Source of the DNA: Epinephelus fuscoguttatus | Taxonomy: Eukaryota > Chordata > Actinopteri > Perciformes > Serranidae | Length of the DNA stretch: 64,000 bases | Direction: 5' to 3' | Assembly: GCF_011397635.1 (NCBI RefSeq) | Contig: NC_064754.1 | Location: 30,236,543-30,300,542, forward strand | Shown here: piece by piece, positions 9,436 to 19,532 of the stretch | Layout of the letters: each line of letters begins with the position of its first letter | How positions within the stretch are numbered: the first letter of the stretch is position 1 | Notes under the pieces: generated by a model | Seen by the model: the letters and a program-made list of their open reading frames with translations, nothing else | The model's database searches: none | What the model was told of the DNA's origin: nothing | Made by a program: the position numbers and the translations under genes

Positions 9436-12400
9436 GGCCTTCAGGAAGCTCGGAGCTTGAGGGTTGTGGAAGCGTTACGGTAATCCCTTACACTCATTCA
9501 TTCATTTGTTCCTTTATGTTTTGTTTCAAAAAGACACACCTGCACTTATCTGTAGAAATGATTGTCCTCTGCAGCAGGACTCCAGTGACTGGACTAAACT
9601 TGACCCTGAAGTGAACTGTACTGATGCTGACGAGGTTCCAACTTATAGGTAAAGATTACATCCTAAATACTGCGTCACAGCGAACTAGAACTACAGGAAA
9701 CACTACTGCCTGGTTGTTGAAATTTTTCACAGAAGGAAAACAAAGCAATATTACACTAATAGTGTTAACCCTACATTTTGCACCAGTTAAAATCAAGGCA
9801 GACAATCCCTAAATTTACATTTACTCTGGTTTGTTCCTTCATGTACACGTACCCAAACTCACATTGTTTCATTCACATTTTAGCCTACAGTCTGAAGCAG
9901 GAAACTTTGAATGCAGTGTCTCTGGCGTGCGTTGGGTCTGTAAGGAAAAGGTCAGCTTTAAGTACCGGTTTTGCTCTTTGAGTGGACACATGGAGAAGAT
10001 TGAAAGTATGCAGTACATGCCTGCAGGTCCCCTGATGGACATCACAGCCATTGCTGGAAAGTTGGATGTAGTGTACCTGCCACACTGGATCGCCATAGGT
10101 AAGTGGACATGAAGGAAATGATAAAATATACTAACTTTTTATTTCTGACAGCATGCGTACAAAAACTGATGCAACCCTTTTCCCTTCACTAACTGTATGT
10201 GCTCTTATTTTGTGCAGATGACAATCCTACAATATTAGACAAGTTTGCAGTCCTACACATAGATGACTGTGGAGATGTTGTGGAAAGAGTGTCTGAGGTC
10301 ACATCGTCACATGTCAAGCTGTCTGAACCAGTTTTCTCTCTGAAATTGATCCTGGTGAAATATCTTGGCCTTTCGGTGGAAATACACTGTAAGGTGTTAA
10401 TATACAAGGCCGACACACCATCCCTCAAACTCCACGTTTATCTGATCCCACCTGATCGTGCTCTGATACAGGTTATTTCAAATCTTATTGTCATCAATAC
10501 CAATAATAATCTGTTATATAATAGCACCATGAATAAATAAAAAACAACAACACAACAACAGAGATGTTTTTCTGTTTGTTTGTTTCTATAAACAGGAATT
10601 GGAGAGAACTTTGTCACGTGATGGATACAAAAGAATCCATGAGCCACATCCAGTGAAGCCCCTGAAAATGCATGAGTGGTTCACCCTAACAGCAGATTTG
10701 GACGGCACAAAAATTCACCCTGAAGTATGTATTGAACTGCTTTAAAATGTTTGGAGTGCATTGTGTTTGAGTACAATGGAACAGCAACAGCACTGATTTT
10801 TCATATTTTAAACTAGAAAATGTGACCAAATGATCCAGCTTTACTTTACCACTCCACTTATGCAGACACAAGTTGTGTGGCACTGTAGGCATTTTAATTA
10901 GATGTATCATCAAATCCTCACTGCAGCTGAGGTTCTTGAATACCAAAAAAAACCTTACCGGAACACTGACATTATCATCATGAAAATATGTTTTCAGTAA
11001 TATCTGCCAGAAAATATTACTTGATTTACCTAAGAGAGACTTTATATTAGAGCTTTGTCTTCTATATATGTCTGTATGTACACTGAACAAAAATTTAACA
11101 CAACACTTATTTTTGCTTCCATTTTTCACAAATTTAAAGATCTAAGATTTTTTTTATGCAGTCAATAGATGTATTTCTCTGAAATTTGGGTCGCAAATTT
11201 GGTAAAATCCATGTTAGTGAGAACTTCTCCTTTTCCCAGATAATCCATCCACCTGACAGGTGTAGCATAACAAGATGCTGATTATACAGCATCATTACTA
11301 CACAGGTGTTCCTTACAATGGTCACAGTAAAAGCCCACTCTCTAAAATGTGTAGTTTTGTGACAACATGTTCCTCATGCAGTACGACACATCTCCTTCAC
11401 GTAGAGGTCATCAGATTGTTGATTGTGACCTGTGTAATGTTGACCCACTCCTCTTCAATAGCTGTGTGAAGTTGCTGGGTATTAGCTGGAATTGAATGGG
11501 TAGTCATACACTGATTCTGAGCCTCCCAGACTTGCTCAATGGGTGACATCTGGTGAGAACATGCAAGAACAGCACTGGCTGACTTTCTTGCAGTCAGCAT
11601 GCCAATGGCCGCTCCCTCAAAACTTGTGCCATCTGTGGCATTGTGATGTGTGAGTAAACTGAACACTTTAGAGTGACCTTTTATTTTGACCATTCTAAGG
11701 TACACCTGTGTAGTAATGATTCTGTATAATCAGCATCTTGTTATGCCACACCTGTCAGGAGGATGGATTATCCGGGAAAAGTTCTCACTAACATGTATTT
11801 TAACAAATTTGCGACCAACAGTCGCACCACTACCACCACAATTTCTTTTGCAAACATGAAAATGAAAAAAAGAAATATGTGATGGTGCACTCTTGGTCAA
11901 AGTTTAACTTCTTTCCCATATTTTTTTTTTTTCCCACAGGCATTAATGCTCACATATGAAAGCACAGAACCGAATTTCTTCAAAGTGTTGTGTACTAAAA
12001 ATCCAGACACAAACTTTGCGCTTGAGCTCAAACAAAAAAATGAGCTTCAACCAGTGTGGACCTGTGAGATTCAAAAAGGTCAGTTTTATATAATACCACA
12101 CTAACTTGCCTGTGTACCACTTTCATTCCTATACACTGTCTTTCTGCCTGTTCGCTGTGCTTCTCAAAGAGATACACACACCTTCAAAAAAAGCTAAGGC
12201 AGGGCCAACTCAGCATCTTCTATTAGTGCTACAGTTAGAGTAAGAAAGCCATGCCTCCAAAAATAAGTTTTGGGGTTGGGGAAAAATCTGATAATTAATA
12301 AATCTAATTCTTCAAAGTCACATAAATGTCCTTAAAGAGCTGAAATTTGAAATTTGAATGGTGTTTGTGGCTCAAGGCATGCAGGAGGAGTAGACAACCA

Positions 12401-15400
12401 AAAAATGTACAGAAGAATGATAATAAGGCTGGGTATAATAAAGTCCAGTAAGATACTGTAGCTGCTGGTGCCAGTCCAGTTTTGTGTTTATGCATCCATT
12501 CTCTTCTTGGTGTACATTGTAATGACATTTTTCCTTAATGTGGAGACACCACCAGGATCTTGCTGGCTTTGGGTAAAAAACAAAAAGAGGAAATGAAGAG
12601 CTCCTTCTTTAGTGTCAGTATGGGCTCACAACATTAGGCTGGTTCCTTCATGAGGTTATTTGTGCCTTAGATCATAAACCAAAAGTCTTACTCTATTTAC
12701 TCCTACATATGTCCCATCTGTTGGGTGCTACGTGACATCCTGCACATTTGTGTACCAAGATTACTTTACTGAAAATATCTCATTAACTTGACGTAAAAAC
12801 AAATTGTCAGAGAACTAAACAACTCCTTCTGGTAAACAAGTGGCAAACCATTCCAGTGAGGTCACCAACTATCTTGTTCAAAGGTGGCTGCACCCTGCTG
12901 AAATACAGTCTTTTCTTATGGCAAAGCTAGGTGGATATCAAGTCTGTTTGTGGTGTCATATCTTAACATAAATCCTAAGGTAAAATCAAACGAACCACAG
13001 TCATATTGTTCAGTGTTACACCTCCTCTTTAAAGCCACTGAATGAGTGGCCTCTTATTCGCTGTGAACATGAAGCCACTACACCATTAAAATAATTTATG
13101 CAGCAGCAGTATTGATCCCAGATGTCTAAAAGATCTTAATAGAAACTTGAAGTATGATTAGTTATTCAATTAACCATGTGTGGTTTAGAATAAATATTAT
13201 CTACAGCTTAAAATCATTGCAAAATACGTATAAATTTGGCCTGTTTCACAGAGAAGTACATCCTGTTGAATTGAAATCACTGAGATGAGGGTCATGTTAC
13301 CTGTAAGAAGTGTAAACACTAAAAGACAATTATAATTAAGTTATCAAAGGAGTTGAGGTGTCATCTAAGGGGTTAAATCTGTGTGTATGCGCATGTATGC
13401 GTGTCTTAGTATGCGTGTATGCATATAAATGTTTATCATACATTATTATTTTCAAATATTAAATGATGATTAAAATGTTACCTCTGTTTAAATTTTTGAA
13501 AACAAAAAAGCAACTGGGCCAGCTACTTGGTGTAGTATTCTGGTACTTTGATCAGCCTGCTGTAGTATTTTTGTCATTAATGCATAGAGTCTGAAACAAA
13601 TGCATTATTATGCAACTGTCATTTTATGTTGTGCAGCTGCCGTATCATCAGCAGGACCATGTGACAGTGCAACAGCAAGTGGTAGGTACAGAGCAAAAAT
13701 GATTAAGGAACTTAATAGCATAAAAACATGCAAGTTTTAATGCTTCCTAAAATTATATTTGTCTGAAATACGGATAAAATATCTTGTTCAAAATACATTA
13801 TTCTTGGTTGATTCTGGAAATTTAGGACTGCACATTGAATCAACCTAATTTATGCCTTATGTAAATATATCTCTACAGTGTCTGGATGTCAGTGTTTAAA
13901 AAGTAGTGTTTGTTTTTTTACTAGTCAGCAATGCAATGTCAGCATTGTTTGTATTTTCATTAGGTTTATATCTTAAACCAGTTTTTGTAATTGAACATTG
14001 TGTATGTGCCTTTTTTTGCAGCTGAACAATCCTCCGAGCCTGGTCCAAGTTACAGTGAGCTGTTTTCTTTTTTCTGAATGTGAAACACTACAGCAAAGCT
14101 GTTTTTAAACCAACTTCTAATTTCTAATTTTACTTTCAACTTAATCCCTCTGCGCAGTATGTATCACCTGAACATTTCTTACTGTAGCCTGGTGTTGTAA
14201 GTTTTACTAGTAAGTGTTAAGCTAAAATAATTTGCCTTAGTTCATCCTAGATGCTCATCTGAAATGACAGAAATTTTGCCTTTCAGGCATTAATTCACTG
14301 AGTGACTCAAAAACAGGCAGGTAACAAGGGGATAAGTTTAGCTCAAAACCAGGAGGATCAAGTTGTGGATAAATTAAGTTAAAAAAGTCCCTTCTTTAAG
14401 CCATATTTGTATTTTTACACAGAACCAAACAACAGCGGCATCATGTAGCTCCAGTGTGTGATTTTAGACTGCATGCTGGCATCGTGGAACCAAAAGAGGT
14501 GTGACATATAACACAACAGCGTTGGCCTCTAGTGTGACATATAATATATGTCAGTACTACTTTCTGAACAATAACAATAGCATAACATAGCAATAATAAT
14601 AATAATTTACCATCCTTGTTATATGTAAGGTAAGGAGCTCACGGACCTTATTGTTTTCCCAACGTGGACATTTTTAGATGCTGTTCTTCTTCTCTGAGTT
14701 AGCTACTAACTGCTACCACCTACATTTTAAATCTCTCAGTGGTGGGTTGCGCACGTAACACTTTGTCAAAATGTCACACCCATCAGGCCAATGATTCCAT
14801 CCTGTCTGCTGTCCTGATAATACAGATGTTGCCTTGGCACTGTTACCACCTCGGATACCGTCTTAAAAGCGATACAACTCAAAGATCCAAAGATCTTTGA
14901 CTGAGTGCAAACACAGACTGGAAAGAGAACACGAACCGGACAAGTTTCATTTTGGCTTTTCATCAAATTACTCAGAATTAATTAGCGATGCTGAAATAAC
15001 CTGTTGCCAGCAACGCCGGACATTATGTGATAAACCTCTTTGTATAGTTTATCTTTATGAATCAAGAGAGTCTGATGCAAAATATTCATGGTCAGATTTT
15101 TAATCTGTCACTCATGTAACATATTTTTTTTCCTTTGTCCTCAGAGAATCACCAGGTGAGTGATCTCACATGCCTTAAGTTTGATGGTTCTCACACAACT
15201 GATGCTGCAGTCAATGAGCTTCTCAGCAACAATATTATCCACCAATACATGTTGTTATAGTTAAATGACGTAGTTAAATCATATCCCTTTGTTTATTCAC
15301 TTTGAATTTATCAGAGAGCAGCAATCACAGCAGAGGGAAAGAAGCTTTTGAATACGCTGTATGAGTTGAGAAATGAAGAGTTCAAAGCTTTCAAGTGGCA

Positions 15401-15778
15401 CCTCCAATGCATCACAGAGTGCCAACGGGAGAACAGCGACAGGGTCGACGTGGTTACATTGATGCTGCAGTCCTACACCCAAGAAGAGTCTGTGAAGGTG
15501 GCCAAAGTTATTTTAGAAGAACTTCACAGGAATGATCTAGTGCAGCTGTTGTCAGACACCAGCTTAGGATCAGAATGTAAGTTGAAAAAAACAGTAGTTG
15601 CATATTCAGTGGCCCCATTTTATACTTAAACTATAGATCAGAAACTTTGTGTGCAGAGTCGCTCTTCATTGAAAATACATGTTGACAGAATTTGTTTATT
15701 CTAAGTACAGGACATGATTGTATTATGTAGATGTAGTTATCATGTTCAAAACTAATGTTTGCTGTATTCCTCACAGAG
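9436..15778 (+). CDS. FIIND-PYD protein (NLRP1/CARD8-like), 5' end unresolved
   Basis: Inferred exons: 9436-9479 (tentative), 9575-9648, 9884-10098, 10218-10471, 10596-10724, 11940-12078, 13637-13681, 14022-14054, 15145-15155 and 15315-15576, with a stop completed by AG at 15777-15778. Phases agree at every junction. Exons 2-4 encode the ZU5 half of a FIIND domain (FECSVSGVRWVC, MPAGPLMDITAIAGKLD). Exons 4-6 encode the UPA half (LHVYLIPPD, FTLTADLDG, PVWTCEI). The auto-cleavage site is F|S with Ser codon 10337-10339. A His (10256-10258) and a Glu (10283-10285) precede it by 27 and 18 residues, the spacing of the human NLRP1 triad H1186/E1195/S1213. After short Ser/Gly/Ala linker exons, the 15315 exon encodes a PYD/DAPIN domain (LLNTLYELRNEEFKAFKW ... 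RNDLVQLL). No NACHT or LRR was seen. The start codon and any N-terminal domain were not found. A Tc1 relic sits in the 10725-11939 intron. Confidence 0.75.
11079..11822 (-). mobile_element. Tc1/mariner relic with long inverted repeats
   Basis: The left end carries the fish Tc1 terminus TACACTGAACAAAAAT. The segment 11225-11310 (CACCTGACAGGTGTAGCATAACAAGATGCTGATTATAC in part) recurs inverted at 11700-11765. The minus strand (11397-11705) retains the transposase C-terminus, with MSPIEQVWEAQNQ (the last acidic-residue region) and IPANTQQLHTAIEEEW. Most of the catalytic domain is deleted, and the right terminus past 11820 is missing. It lies in an intron of the FIIND-PYD gene. Confidence 0.85.
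12079..13636. other. Intron of the FIIND-PYD gene; nothing else seen
   Basis: AT-rich sequence without exon-like frames or recognisable transposon motifs. The 12304-12528 minus-strand open frame has no coding character. Confidence 0.4.
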
Positions 15779-15990
15779 AGTAAGTGACTTAGTTAAAGAC
15801 GTTGTCCATAGTAACAGTTCAATCAGGAGAGACAGGTAAATAAAGTAATGATAATTGTGGATTACAGATTACAGGTGTACAGATTATCATATAATATGTG
15901 ATGATTAAGATGTGACAGAACAGACTTTGGCGATTAGACTCTACAGGAAGATTTTGTAATCGCGGGGCGTCTGCCCTGAGCAGCAGCAAA

Positions 15991-16635
15991 ATGAATCCCT
16001 CTATGAAGTCGACACTGGTGGTGGTGTCGGCTGGTGACTCCCCACCTCAAAAAATCCAAACTATCCCATTAACAGATACTGTTGATGAATGCAGCAATGA
16101 TTCATCTTCCGTACCTAAAAAGGGCTTTACCCGTGTGCCTACATGTTCTGGTAAACATGGTTGCTCTTACCCTAATTTAATTTTCATTCAATGTGTTGCA
16201 GCTGCAGGATCATCAGCTTTTGCATCTGGTGTGGATACCACGGAGGGAGGTAGGTGCCCAAGATTTTGTACAGATATCAGATATTGCATCTAGCATCACC
16301 CTGAGGTTGACATTTTGTGTTTTTTTGTTTTTTTGGATGGATGTTCCCCTCAGGCTCTGGTTCAGCAGCAGAAGCTGAAGAAGGTGAGGACGCCTTTTTC
16401 TCAGCCCTGCTTTTTTATTCTGATAGAAGAATCTAACAGCTTGACTGATTTCTTAAATCTAACATGACCACCTCTGCTGCTCCTGAAGGGTCTAGAGGTT
16501 GCCATCAGGAACAAGATTGAGCAGGAAGTGACGCAGAAGGCAAGCTCGTCCCTTCACAAGCCACTGAGTGTGGTTAAAGGGGCTGACGGTAAAGGCAACC
16601 CAGGAGCAGCCCGTCCAGGAACCAGCTCCAATTAG
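15991..16635 (+). other. Possible extra exons after the PYD exon
   Basis: Splice-flanked, phase-1 segments follow the PYD exon. 15991-16150 opens with ATG (MNPSMKSTLVVVSAGDSPP) and ends at a GTAAAC donor. 16202-16253 reads AAGSSAFASGVDTTEG. 16354-16385 reads GSGSAAEAEE. From about 16490 there is a short frame [15 protein letters not shown] to a stop near 16633. The middle two resemble the Ser/Ala linker exons at 13637 and 14022. They could be an alternative C-terminal extension of the FIIND-PYD gene, reached by joining the phase-1 PYD exon to 16202, or a small separate gene. The intron between the first two would be only about 51 bp, which is short. No domain was recognised. Confidence 0.3.
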
Positions 16636-16739
16636 GACATGATGCACAGACCTGAGGCTGAGCGTGCTAAACTCAAGGACTTAGTCACAGGGTCAATGAA
16701 CGACATTGATCCTGTGACTCAGATTTAAGATACACGCCA

Positions 16740-18435
16740 GCTGTCCTGTGGCTTTTGATTCCTGAATGTTTCAGCCGACTTCAGGCATGTAGAAGTAGTC
16801 AGAAACCTTCTTGTACAGATGGATGTTAGTAGTTTTACAGTTTACAAATGAATGTATAAAATAAGAGACGTGGTAGATGTGATGTGTGTCACAGGGTCAT
16901 GGGAATTATATACACCTCCACTAGGGGGCACCACAGGACATTATTGACTCTCATGGAGTTTCAGATTTGTTTGCTTGTTTAAAAATCCTGATTGAAAACA
17001 GAACATAAGAAACCATGATTTTATGAGCTTTGGATTGTACCACCCTAAAACAGGTTTGTATCATTCCTATTGTATGATTGTACAGAAAACAACAAATAAT
17101 CAGAGTAAAAAAATGTGAGTCTTAAACCTGTCACTGTCAAAGACCCTTTAAGATAGATAGGTTCATGACACTTGTGTAAATCAAGTGTAAATCACTGTCT
17201 CTGTGATTATTTTATTGGTCATGATTTTAGAATAACAGAAGACTTCAGCTACATCAAGGCTCAGGGAGGTGCTGTTGCACACGGACAGTGTAGACAATCA
17301 CAGGTGGCTTCCCAACATAAACCCATATATATTAGTTAGAAATGGTGACATGGAGAGCTCAGTCCAACAGTCCTTAAAATGTCTTAACACCTTTTTTTAA
17401 TAAAAGGCCTTAATATATAATCTATGCTTAATATTGAATGGGTCTTAAATGATTTTTGTCATGTCACCCCACAAATTTCCAGTGTTGCGTCGAAGCCTAT
17501 TTAACACTGACGGTGTGTGCTACGCATTTTAACAAGAGGGAAACACCATTCGCCAGGGGAACAGACTTCAAATCAACAACAGCATGAGCGCAGTGGCCCT
17601 ATTTTCACTCTGTTTATGAATACTGAAGTAAAGTGTAAGTACGTAAAAATTGTACTCAAAGGTTTACTATGTCGGATTGTTGTTTGTTTGCAAACATGCT
17701 CACCAACCACAGAGTGTATCTGTGCTATATTTGCAGAGGGTATTTTTTTGTCAGTCTGGCACCTGGTCACCACCTTTTTATAAAGCTCTTATCTCACACA
17801 AGGGCTGTGATATACACACACATAAATGTCCCGATCACAGAATATAAAAAAATACAGGCAGGGTCTTTACAGAGAAATACGGCGCCACACACTGAGAGCG
17901 GGTCAAAAGTGATGATTAAGAGGGATTACTTCTGTATGAGTCTATACATTGTTTTTTCTTTTGTAAGGGAAATCCTGCATAGTACCATATATTTTATGTA
18001 TATTACTTAAATAAATGTACTCAATTACATGCTCAGGACTATCACCAGTGTCATTTTATCTTGATGTTTGTTTAGTTTTCTTTTAAAGTGGTACGACAAA
18101 GGTTTTTAAAAGTTTTACATTTAACCTGTGTATACCTGTGGACAGCCCGTGTGACTAATGTAGCCATGAGCCTGAAGCAAAGATGAAGAGGGGGCTACAC
18201 AGGTCTGCTAACCTCACTTAATTCTAAATCCTCACCCCCAGTATATGTCACTTTTAAACTTGCAGTCTTCAGACTTGTCTAAGGCTGACTCAAGTGACAT
18301 CATGTGAGTAAAACTTTGATGTGTAAGTTCCACTTTAATATATATGTTTGATTTAAAGACCTGAACATAACCAAAGCAGTGTGACTGGGCAGAATACTGT
18401 ACACAGTGATGGAAGGAGTATTCATTTACTTTACT
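16740..18435. other. Intergenic; no gene seen
   Basis: No supported exons. Short open frames at 17517-18010 have no domain character. The 16900-16940 stretch (CCTCCACTAGGGGGCACCACAGGAC) resembles the end of a dispersed repeat. Confidence 0.4.
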
Positions 18436-18439
18436 TAAC

Positions 18440-18715
18440 TGGACTGCATTTTTATAGTGTTTTTCTAGTCCTCTGACCACTTAAAGTGCTTTACACTACA
18501 TCTTACATTCACCCATTAACACACACATTCACCAAGGCTACCATACATGGTGCCACCTGCTCCCCCGTAACCATTCATATGCTCTCACACACTGATAGAA
18601 CAGCCATCCTGAGCAATTTGGGGTTCAGTATCTGGAGGAGCCAGGGATTGAACCGCTGATCTTCCAATCACGACCAGCTCTACTTCTGAGCTTCAGCCGC
18701 TGTACTCATACCATG
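18440..18715. repeat. Dispersed repeat, same family as 54234-54740
   Basis: The segment shares blocks with the copy near 54234: TTTCTAGTCxTCTGACCACT, ACATTCACCCATT.ACACACA, GGCTACCATACA.GGT.CCACCTGCT, and GAACAGCCATC followed by GTTCAGTATCT, then a GATCTTCC...TCTACCTC-type end. It is non-coding. The 54-kb copy is split by a SINE, while this one is uninterrupted. Confidence 0.75.
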
Positions 18716-19532
18716 TTTTATTTAATAGAGTAGAATAGTTTGTTTTGTGTGCAAAAATTCTTAATTTGTACAGAAACTAGTAACTAAAACTGTCAAATAA
18801 ATGTAGTAAAGTAAAAAAAGAACAATATTTCCCTCTAAAATGTAGCAGAAAGTGGCATGAAAGAAAAGACTCAAGTAAACTTCAAATACTTTGGATTTAC
18901 TTGAGTAAATATGCATAGTGACGTTACACCAATGACTGAACATTACCACAATGATGCACCATTGTGCCCTGCTCTGACTTTGGATTAAGAAGCCAAGGTG
19001 AAGCCAGGTGAAGCATGCTCAAGGTTCTCTTGAATAAACACCATCAGCTACAGAAGTGGGCGAGAATTTACTCAAGGTCGCTAATCCAGCCACACACCAG
19101 CACTGTGATAGCAAACCAGCCAGTGATAAGGCGGAGCAATGCTCTGATGTCAACATTCAGTCTAAAGCAGCTCATGCCAGAACATGAAAAAATAGAGCTT
19201 ATTGATACAGATGCCATTAAATGCAACATATTGAGTTGTCTTCTATGAGGTATTTATTTAAATCTTGAGTGGGTGTCACTTGTAGCTTATGCAGTCTCTC
19301 TACATTTAGGTTTCATAATTAAGGCGTCTACGTGAGACTTTTTAACTATGTCTACAACTCAGTGTCATGACAATAACAGCATGCATTATACAAACAGTGC
19401 GCAAGGACAGCACATGGAAAACAATCACTAAACAAGATATTTGTTAAAATAATTGCTAACCACTATTTCAAGCAGTACAGATTCACCAGCACTTGTTTCT
19501 AAAGCAGGTCTGTGTTAATGAACAGCAAATGT
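18716..19532. other. Intergenic, likely including the RGS 3' UTR
   Basis: No coding signal on the plus strand. On the minus strand this lies just downstream of the RGS stop codon. A TTTATT at about 19251 (AATAAA on the minus strand) is a possible polyadenylation signal about 280 bp past the stop. Confidence 0.35.

Noticed and set aside
9339-9614. ATG-led frame as the start of the FIIND gene
   Set aside because: It runs through the 9480-9574 intron in the wrong frame for the DSSDWTKLDPE exon; only 9436-9479 is kept as a tentative exon.
15315-15576. Death-fold domain considered as CARD
   Set aside because: The LLNTLYELRNEEFKAFKW start and RNDLVQLL end match fish PYD/DAPIN domains, not CARDs; the remaining doubt needs a profile search.
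16490-16740. Possible retrogene fragment ([13 protein letters not shown]...)
   Set aside because: No parent gene recognised and no poly(A) tract or target duplication; listed only as a possible exon.
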